Source: Conchocele bisecta (lineage: Eukaryota > Mollusca > Bivalvia > Lucinida > Thyasiridae). Taken from it: a stretch of DNA of 64,000 nucleotides. The notes under the pieces were generated by a model. The model searched no databases. It had not been told where the DNA came from and was given only the letters and a program-made list of their open reading frames with translations. The DNA is taken from positions 12,884,042 to 12,948,041 of the forward strand of contig CM055272.1 of assembly GCA_029237695.1 (NCBI GenBank), written 5' to 3'. Numbering within the stretch: the stretch's first letter is position 1; each line of letters begins with the position of its first letter. Shown here one piece after another: positions 58,303-64,000 of the stretch. The position numbers and the translations under genes are program-made.

Positions 58303-58338
58303 AAAGCATTACATTGTTCAGAGTACAAACCTGATAAA

Positions 58339-58780
58339 ATGGATCAACTAAGAAAACATTGTGACCAGCATCCGGAAGCCGAAGAATGTAATTGTTTCGA
58401 TTTCCTCAACAATTGTTCTATAGGCATATTAAACGGAGAATACGCTATTAATAATGTAAAAATTTATAAATCACCCAAATATCAATATTATCCTTTCATC
58501 GGGTACATAACAAACAATTCTAGATTTATACCTTTTGGTATTTGTCCAAAGATAACTGTGATAGAAAAAAAGAAAGATTTATAGGTTAGTAAGTTCTAGA
58601 ACATACGGAGAGGATAGTCAGATTTATTTCGATAAGGATCTTAAACCTTTGCTTCATATACACAGTCATAAAATTCCTTTTTCAGGGGATTTGAACATAG
58701 AAACTAAAATTATTAAGAGTTATCCCAGTATCCCTCAATTAAATGTGAGAAAAGAGTACTGTAAATGGAATATTGGTTAG
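58339..58780 (+). pseudogene. Uncharacterised Polinton protein, one frameshift
   Basis: The frame starts MDQLRKHCDQHPEAEECNCF and continues through GEYAINNVKIYKSPKYQYYP to a stop at 58584. Shifting one base in the run GAAAAAAAGAAAG restores sensible protein (YRLVSSRTYGEDSQIYFDKD, VRKEYCKWNIG) to a stop at 58780, giving about 147 residues in total. No family recognised; two CxC-like sites near the start. The leader 58315-58338 copies the first coding bases of the gene at 51805. The long homopolymer at the break makes sequencing error plausible. Confidence 0.6.
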
Positions 58781-58785
58781 CAGCT

Positions 58786-58868
58786 ATCGTTTTGTAAGAC
58801 ACACTGTGATTGGTCACTTGATTTTTATCAATTTCTAAGTAGGTCAATCCTTCTGATGGGTATAAAAG
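58786..58868 (+). promoter_or_regulatory. Promoter cassette A, copy 4 (shorter)
   Basis: GTGATTGGTCACTTG (CCAAT box), then AAGTAGGTCAATCCTTCTGA and GGGTATAAAAG (TATA box 58861-58868). The middle (AAAATGACTAA) is poorly conserved, but the post-TATA sequence (CGATCATAAAATCATTAATT) matches copy 2 exactly. Confidence 0.82.
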
Positions 58869-58902
58869 ACGATCATAAAATCATTAATTTACATTCGATA
58901 CT

Positions 58903-59421
58903 ATGGCTGACAACAGAAGTTACGATTTTGTCGCTCAAGATTTTGATATATTAGCAGAGACGATGAATGAAATATATCAACCAACCTTCCAGCCACCACA
59001 ACAACAACAAATACAGCAGCAGCCAACTGTTCCTGTATACATTCCATTAGAGAAGAAGAAAGAAGATTCTATGATATTGAAAGAACTACAGAAACTGAAC
59101 AACAATACAGAAAGAATATTACAGGAACTAGAGAACATCGCATCACGACATAGTGTTCAACTGGACCGTATGACAGACACATTATCAAGGAAACTAGAGA
59201 AACAGTGTGAAAATCGGGACTTGACATTTAACACACAGCCATTGAAAGTACCTATCAAGTTGGAATTGGACAAGAAAACAGTGACACAGATCAGTCAACA
59301 TGCCGAAAGGGCCCTGTGTGATACAGTTGACGAAAAAATACATTCACATAAAAGTGGGATTGGTGCACATCGTAAACACATTCGTCCAGAAAAAGAAAAT
59401 CATTTGATTCCACGAAAATAA
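58903..59421 (+). CDS. Coiled-coil Polinton protein
   Basis: 172 codons, intact. N-terminus SYDFVAQDFDILAETMNEIY, a Gln/Pro-rich linker (FQPPQQQQIQQQPT), then a long helix with heptad pattern (MILKELQKLNNNTERILQEL and HSVQLDRMTDTLSRKLEKQC) and a basic tail. It is probably an oligomer-forming accessory or structural protein; no family recognised. Cassette A precedes it and stem-loop SL5 follows, after three tandem 3' UTR repeats. Confidence 0.65.
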   Translation: MADNRSYDFVAQDFDILAETMNEIYQPTFQPPQQQQIQQQPTVPVYIPLEKKKEDSMILKELQKLNNNTERILQELENIASRHSVQLDRMTDTLSRKLEKQCENRDLTFNTQPLKVPIKLELDKKTVTQISQHAERALCDTVDEKIHSHKSGIGAHRKHIRPEKENHLIPRK

Positions 59422-59423
59422 AA

Positions 59424-59516
59424 TAGTACCAGTACTCGTGCCTTTTTTATTTTTTAAAATTGTACCAGTACTCGTGTCTTTTTTAAAACATAAAAATAAC
59501 AGTACTCGCACCTTTA
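59424..59516. repeat. Three tandem 3' UTR repeats
   Basis: ACCAGTACTCGTGCCTTTTT-like units begin near 59428, 59463 and 59498, between the stop codon and stem-loop SL5; they push the stem-loop to 102 nt from the stop. Confidence 0.85.
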
Positions 59517-59523
59517 CCCAAAC

Positions 59524-59539
59524 GGCCCTTCTCAGGGTC
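59524..59539 (+). terminator. Histone-type 3' stem-loop, SL5
   Basis: GGCCCTTCTCAGGGTC with 5' flank CCCAAAC and 3' flank ATCCCA: a 6-bp stem with one G-T pair, loop TCTC. A purine-leaning tract (CGAACAGAA) lies about 14 nt downstream. It is the weakest of the five, but in the same position relative to gene and strand. Confidence 0.65.
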
Positions 59540-59634
59540 ATCCCAAACTATTCGAACAGAATTCCTTTTCAAATAAAACATTGCTATACACATGCTAGTA
59601 TATCATTATACATCTGGACCTTGTACTGTAAACA

Positions 59635-60301
59635 ATGGAGAACGAAGACCTATTGTCTTTGTTATTTCAACATCCCTGTAACATTTACATAGCAGGTCCA
59701 AGTGGATGTGGAAAAACTGAAATTGTACAAAAGATTATTGATTATCGCAGATTTATTTAATATTGTACCCGAAAAAATAATATGGTGTTACAAAGAATGG
59801 CAACACAGTTATACTATTATGCAAGAAAAGTTCAATTTCCTCAAATTTATTGAAGGTATCCCAGATGATGAAAATGAAATTGTATCCGATGTATCAATTC
59901 CACATCTTGTAGTATTTGATGATATGTTAGGAGAAAAAGATGCAGAAAAAATAAAATTGTGGTTTACAAGAAAAGGTCATCATAGAAATTCAAGTGTAAT
60001 ATATATTACACAAAATATGTTTCAACAAAATAAATCGAGTAGAACTATAAGTCTTAATTCTCGTTACATGATTTTATTTAGAAATGAACGTGATGGGTTA
60101 CAAATTAAAACATTATCACGTCAAATGCAAAGTCCACACTTAATTTCAGCCTACAATGATGCTACTTGTCAGGAACATGGTTATTTGTTAATTGATTTTC
60201 AATCACGAATTAAAAAACAATTTCGTTTAAGAAGTGACATTTTTCATCGCTGGATTACAGATAAGAATGTTAGAGGACCTAGTATTTATTCTCCAATATA
60301 G
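59635..60301 (+). pseudogene. A32/FtsK-type DNA packaging ATPase, one frameshift
   Basis: From ATG 59635 the frame reads NIYIAGPSGCGKTEIVQ, a Walker A P-loop (GPSGCGKT, residues 21-28), and stops at 59757. The next frame (to 60301) continues with FNIVPEKIIWCYKEWQ, VSIPHLVVFDDMLGEKDAEK (Walker B VVFDD), the HHRNSSVIYITQNMF sensor-like strand and RYMILFRNERD. Together they make a complete ATPase of about 220 residues of the poxvirus A32-like family conserved in Polintons, which pump DNA into capsids. One extra base near 59742 accounts for the shift. Confidence 0.88.
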
Positions 60302-60343
60302 TAATATAGATATCAGTATTGTACTTTCTATCAAGGTGCTAAC

Positions 60344-61309
60344 ATGGCTTTCTCATACACATCAGGAAATATTATTCATGCTTTAAGAAATTTGAGTGAC
60401 TTACAAGAGAAATAATATTGAAATCTGGATTAAAAGAGATATTGAAATGGTTTTCAATAGCTGCTCAAAATATAGTTGAAAATAAAATAAAATTACCAAA
60501 ACAAACAGTGCGTTTTATAGAAAAAAATAAAAAAAGATGTTAAACAATTAGCGGATCCTACAGTTGATGATGATACAAAGAAAAAAATAATATTAAAACC
60601 TGGTGGTGGAGGATTTTTAGGTGGTGTAATTATTAGAAGTTTACTTCGTTGGACAGGTACAAAAAACGTGAAAAATAGAAAACTAACCAAAAAACAAACT
60701 AAAAAGAAAACAATTAAAAAACAAAAGAAAACACGAAATAAAAAATCTCAAAAGAAAACAACTAAAAAGAAAACAACTGAAAAGCAAAATGAATCTTCAA
60801 GATTTTCTTCAATGTCTAGTATGTCTACAAATCCTAGTCCTGTTAATTCTCGTAGATCTATATCACCGTTTCATACACCCTCATCGACTGGAAAACCTCA
60901 GTTAACATCGACACCAATTTCCTTTAGATCTCCACAATTATCATTTACATCAACTTCTAACAAATCTGGATCATCATACAATGCATCTTTCCCCAGTAAT
61001 TCTGGTTCAATTGAGCGACAAACTCAAAAAAAAAAGAAGTACAAGTATACCCCTGAAATTGAAAATTGGTTTAGACTTGTTAATAAAGCAACAAAAGAAC
61101 ATGAAAAACTGTTACAGGAATATAATGCATTGGATGAACATCCAATAGGTAGGTTTTCACCGTTAAGAACACCTTTGAGATCTCCTAAAACCAAACAAGC
61201 TGTCAGAAACAAACTTATTCAAAATGAAAAGGAAATAAAACATCTAAAAGATTTTGCGTTTAAAAATCCAGAATTAAGAGTAAAAATTAAAAGGTACTTA
61301 GGTGTATAA
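60344..61309 (+). pseudogene. PX-like basic protein 1, two compensating frameshifts
   Basis: It begins MAFSYTSGNIIHALRNLSDL, shifts frame near 60411, reads LKSGLKEILKWFSIAAQNIV, and returns to the first frame near 60525 in an A run (VKQLADPTVDDD, then KPGGGGFLGGVIIRSLLR). It continues with a Lys/Arg-rich stretch (KKQTKKKTIKKQKK), a Ser/Pro-rich linker with RSISPFHTPSS, and a C-terminal domain EIENWFRLVNKATKEHEKLL...KIKRYLGV. The LADP...KKKI...GGGGFL block resembles the small basic glycine-hydrophobic proteins of Polintons (PX-like, core-protein-like). About 320 residues. Likely a DNA-binding virion core component; inference only. Confidence 0.6.
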
Positions 61310-61365
61310 AATACAGTTATTAATTAATTTTGTATCATTCAATATAAAGTATTGTTAGTATAAAG

Positions 61366-61717
61366 ATGGGTAAGGTAAAGAATAAAACCAGTAAAAAGAA
61401 ACTATTAATTAAAAAACATGGTGCTATGCTAATGAACCTAAAAAATAATTAAGTGTATTTGTGAATGTTGTCACAATCTCTTAAAAAGCAATGTCACACT
61501 TACATCTGATCAGAAACATAAATTGTATCCTAAGCGTAAACATCTCAGACAACTTGTATCAAAATCAATTTCAATTAAGAAAAAGAAAAATATTATAAAT
61601 CAGACAGGAGGTCTTTTACCATTTTTACTTCCATTATTACCATTAATAGGTAAAGCTGTTCTAGGTGGTGCACTTGGTGTTGGTGCCAGAGCAGGTATTC
61701 GAGCTCTAGTTAAATAA
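61366..61717 (+). pseudogene. PX-like basic protein 2, one frameshift
   Basis: ATG at 61366 opens a Lys-rich start that stops at 61450. The other frame continues CICECCHNLLKSNVTLTSDQ, LYPKRKHLRQLVSKSISIKK and QTGGLLPFLLPLLPLIGKAV to 61717. It has the same order as protein 1: a helical head, a KxxLRxL core, Lys run, GG, then a hydrophobic stretch (here GGALGVGARAGIRALV). This form is familiar from animal Polintons. The stop overlaps the next start (TAATG). Confidence 0.65.
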
Positions 61718-62448
61718 TGTCGGTCCGGAAAATGGCACTTGTTCGTTTTCATTTACTGGAAGAAATGAATAAATGGAAAATAGAACAAAGTCAAAAACCT
61801 CAGCTTCCACCGGATCCACAAATTGCAAATACAGCTAAACTTCAAAAAAAATTATCTAACCTTTCAGAAACAACAGATTTATCGGAAAGTGAAAAGGTAA
61901 AGCAGCACGGAGAAACATTACATAAATTTCAGGAATCATTTAAAAAAGTTTTAGAACCTCAACATGTTACAGTAAATGAAAGTACAAAAAGGCCACTTAA
62001 TGATAGGATTTTACAAAGTATACCAACAACAATGCAAAGAAAGGCAGAACTTCTTTTAAGCATGCTGAAAGATAATCTAAAAATCAGTTGGGATGAAAAT
62101 GGTTTAGTAACATATAAAGGAAAACTTATAAAGGGATCAAATATTATTGATTTAGTTAATGACACTTTACGTCAAAGAAAATGATTTAATCCCAGAGGTT
62201 GGGAGACATTCAGTACAGCTTTACAGGAACTCAATATACCACAAGACGTAGTTGGTAATAGACAACGATGGAACTGGATGCATAAATATCAAACTGATAC
62301 ATCTGACATTGAGTCGGATTCAATATTTAGTACACCTAAAACAGTAATGAAACATCGTAAAACACCAAAATCAAAAATTTCGATCACCCCAACTGGTATA
62401 AAAAGAAAGTCTGATTCAACATATCTTAAAAAATGGGAGCCTTATTAA
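61717..62448 (+). pseudogene. Conserved Polinton protein (PY-like), in-frame TGA
   Basis: 244 codons with a TGA at codon 156 (62182-62184). Helical N-terminal half (LVRFHLLEEMNKWKIEQSQK, ESEKVKQHGETLHKFQESFK). The conserved domain ISWDENGLVTYKGKLIKGSN, then IIDLVNDTLRQRK, is cut by the stop and goes on FNPRGWETFSTALQELNIPQ and NRQRWNWM. The tail is basic. Such a domain followed by a basic tail recurs in Polintons, with unknown role. It overlaps the preceding gene by 1 nt and the integrase start by 16 nt. Confidence 0.65.
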
Positions 62449-63548
62449 AGCATAAAGAGAAGAAACTTAATTCATTACTAAAGAAAATATATTATGATCC
62501 AAAAAGTTAAATTGCCTACACAAGTGCAAAACACTTGTATGATTCAATTAAACGAATAAACACATTTTCAGATGTTAGATTAAAACATATACAAGAATGG
62601 TTGAGTAGACAGAAAACATATACACTTCATAAACAAATTCAAAGACGTTTTACACGTCGTAAGACAATAGTAGGAGGTATCGATCAACAATGGCAAGCTG
62701 ATTTGGCAGATATGCAACAATTCTCAGGCGAAAATAAGAATCAAAGATATCTATTGAGTGTAATAGATGTATTTTCAAAATATGCCTGGGTCATGCCCCT
62801 TCCTAACAAAACGGGGAAAACATTGATTAACGTGTTTGATTTGATAATGAAAACATCAAAACGCAGGCCACGGTCTTTACAAAGCGATAAAGGAACGGAA
62901 TTTACAAATAAAGAATTTCAACATTTCTTGAAATCTAAGCACATTCATTTTTTCACAACCGAAAACCCTGAAACTAAAGCAAGTATAGTTGAACGATTTC
63001 AAAGAACTTTAAAAACACGTATGTGGAAATATTTCACATATCATCAAACTAGAAAATATATTGATATTTTACAAAATATTGTTGATGGATACAACCGAAC
63101 ATACCATCGTAGTATTAAGAGGACCCCAATTTCTGTCAATACCTCAAATGAAATTGAGGTTACACATGCATTGTATGGAATGAAACAAGCTATTTCAGCC
63201 AAAAACAAATTACATGTCGGTGATTTAGTTCGTATTAATAAAACAAAACGCACATTTGAAAAGGGTTATCTACCAAACTGGACGAAAGAATTATTTAAAA
63301 TATTTCATATTAATAAAAGTTTACAAGCAACTTATAAAATTGAAGATCTTGATGGTGAAAAAATAATGGGTACATTTTATGGAAAGGAAATTCAAGGTAT
63401 AAAAGATGATGAAATATATGAAATTGAATCAGTTCTTGCTCGACGTATAAGACGTGTAGGTAATAAAACAATCAAGGAAACTAAAGTTCGTTGGATGGGT
63501 TATCCGTCAAAGTTTGATAGTTGGATTTCAACATCAAACATAATATGA
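62433..63548 (+). pseudogene. int: Polinton integrase with chromodomain, early in-frame TAA
   Basis: From ATG 62433 the frame has TAA at codon 26 (62508-62510) right after KKIYYDPKS, then is open to 63548. The catalytic core is complete: WQADLADM (first D), LQSDKGTEF (second D) and IVERFQRTLK (E, 34 residues after the second D). An SH3-like part (LHVGDLVRINKTKRTFEKGY) follows, and the C-terminus YEIESVLARRI...VRWMGYPSKFDSWIS is a chromodomain. Retroviral-type integrase inserts Polinton DNA; a chromodomain can guide it to chromatin. A shorter product from an internal start after codon 26 would keep the whole catalytic core. Confidence 0.92.
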
Positions 63549-63826
63549 ATGAACAAGATATAATTGAAAACGGAAAAATAGAAAAACAAGAGTTTTCATT
63601 TTGTGGTAAACGAATACCAAAAAATCAATTTCAATACATTTCTCAAGTAATTATAATATATGCAATTGTTACAACAGCCATCATTCATTTAAGTATCCAA
63701 AGTCCTAATCATGAATTGTGGCTCATTCTTTTAAGTAGTTCTCTTGGATACATTTTACCAAGTCCCGGGTTAAAATTTACCAAAAAACCCCAGACAGGCT
63801 TCGATTTTACAGACGGTAAAAAATGA
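63545..63826 (+). CDS. Small membrane protein of Polinton type
   Basis: 93 codons, intact. The N-terminus has FSFCGKRIPKNQF; two hydrophobic segments follow, YISQVIIIYAIVTTAIIHLS and LWLILLSSSLGYILPSP, then a short basic tail. The CGRRIPK-TM-SSLGY-LP arrangement is familiar from other Polintons; perhaps a virion membrane or assembly protein. Its ATG overlaps the integrase stop (ATGA) and its stop overlaps the next ATG (ATGA). Confidence 0.75.
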   Translation: MNEQDIIENGKIEKQEFSFCGKRIPKNQFQYISQVIIIYAIVTTAIIHLSIQSPNHELWLILLSSSLGYILPSPGLKFTKKPQTGFDFTDGKK

Positions 63827-64000
63827 ATTCATTTTACGTAACCTTACTGAGTGATAGTTCTATGGATATTTATCCATCAAATATACAATGTTGTTTCAAA
63901 GTTAAATTACCTCGAACAGTTCGTATCGATAAAGAAAACTGGGAAATAGCATTAGCGGAATTAATTATTCCTTCACAGTTTTTAAATATCAACAAAGACC
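63823..64000 (+). CDS. Minor capsid (penton) protein, start only
   Basis: 59 codons before the window ends. It reads NSFYVTLLSDSSMDIYPSNI, CCFKVKLPRTVRID and ENWEIALAELIIPSQF, the typical N-terminus of Polinton minor capsid proteins (short strand, 'IYPxNxxxxFxVxLP', then 'WEIALAEL'). The start codon overlaps the membrane-protein stop. The rest, and presumably the major capsid gene, lie to the right. Confidence 0.8.
   Translation, partial: MNSFYVTLLSDSSMDIYPSNIQCCFKVKLPRTVRIDKENWEIALAELIIPSQFLNINKD

Larger units (their letters stand above)
49042..64000. mobile_element. Polinton/Maverick DNA element (right end outside window)
   Basis: The diagnostic set is present: protein-primed type B DNA polymerase, retroviral-type integrase with chromodomain, A32-like packaging ATPase and the start of the minor capsid protein. 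There are also PX/PY-like and small accessory proteins. The major capsid protein and Ulp1-like protease should lie to the right. Gene directions diverge around 56.2 kb, with one further - strand gene at 57.3 kb. At least eight genes have frame breaks, so this copy is probably not autonomous unless the breaks are sequence errors. The left boundary is inferred from the hairpin. Confidence 0.9.

Noticed and set aside
49470..62510. Stop-codon recoding (alternative genetic code, selenocysteine or pyrrolysine)
   Set aside because: TAA, TAG and TGA all occur in frame and are mixed with one-base frameshifts, which points to decay or sequence errors.
1..64000. tRNA and rRNA genes
   Set aside because: I scanned by eye for acceptor-stem/T-loop patterns (GGTTCGANTCC-type) and rRNA-like blocks and saw none; a covariance scan was not possible.

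Overview
The window looks like animal DNA, most likely from a bivalve mollusc. It is AT-rich and gene-sparse, has GT-AG introns, is crowded with small inverted-repeat elements, and carries exons of a multi-domain C-type lectin gene. The bivalve assignment rests on general familiarity with such repeats (for example the GATC-rich hairpin family) and is not proven.

Region 1 (about 2.6-36.8 kb, + strand): ten exons of one long C-type lectin-domain (CTLD) gene. They make the last exon of one CTLD and three complete CTLDs, each split into three exons with the same phase pattern. The gene runs off the left edge and its 3' end was not found. Introns are full of hairpin and MITE-like elements. One 16.4 kb intron holds a 14.2 kb array of about 320 copies of a 44-bp unit; its stretch at 13.95-18.65 kb is riddled with single-base indels and looks like unpolished consensus. 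Two decayed pieces of one LINE family (29.96-30.50 kb inside the gene, 42.0-43.9 kb beyond it) and a decayed OTU-like pseudogene (30.7-31.7 kb) are also present.

Region 2 (36.8-49.0 kb): no convincing host gene. It holds inverted-repeat elements, a LINE copy whose reverse-transcriptase core is deleted, and a 2.7 kb structure with degenerate long inverted repeats around an SGNH-hydrolase-like reading frame.

Region 3 (about 49.0-64.0 kb, running off the right edge): a Polinton/Maverick element. On the - strand: a Cys-rich protein, three uncharacterised proteins, an F-box-like protein and protein-primed type B DNA polymerase. On the + strand: a double CCHC zinc-knuckle protein, small coiled-coil proteins, an A32/FtsK-type packaging ATPase, two PX-like basic proteins, a conserved PY-like protein, a chromodomain integrase, a small membrane protein and the start of the minor capsid (penton) protein. 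One small gene (57.3 kb) lies on the - strand among them. The major capsid protein and protease are not in the window. Many genes carry single-base frameshifts or in-frame stops of all three kinds.

The most striking signal is regulatory. Five small genes of the Polinton end not in an AATAAA signal but in a 16-nt stem-loop matching the metazoan replication-dependent histone mRNA 3' stem-loop (GGCCCTTTTCAGGGCC and variants), followed by a purine-rich tract where the U7 snRNA site would lie. Four of these genes share an 80-95 bp promoter cassette (CCAAT box, AGGTCA, TATAAAAG). Other genes of the element use a different duplicated promoter cassette and/or a shared AATAAA 3' cassette. This suggests that the element divides its genes into two expression classes, one possibly tied to S phase through the host histone-mRNA machinery.
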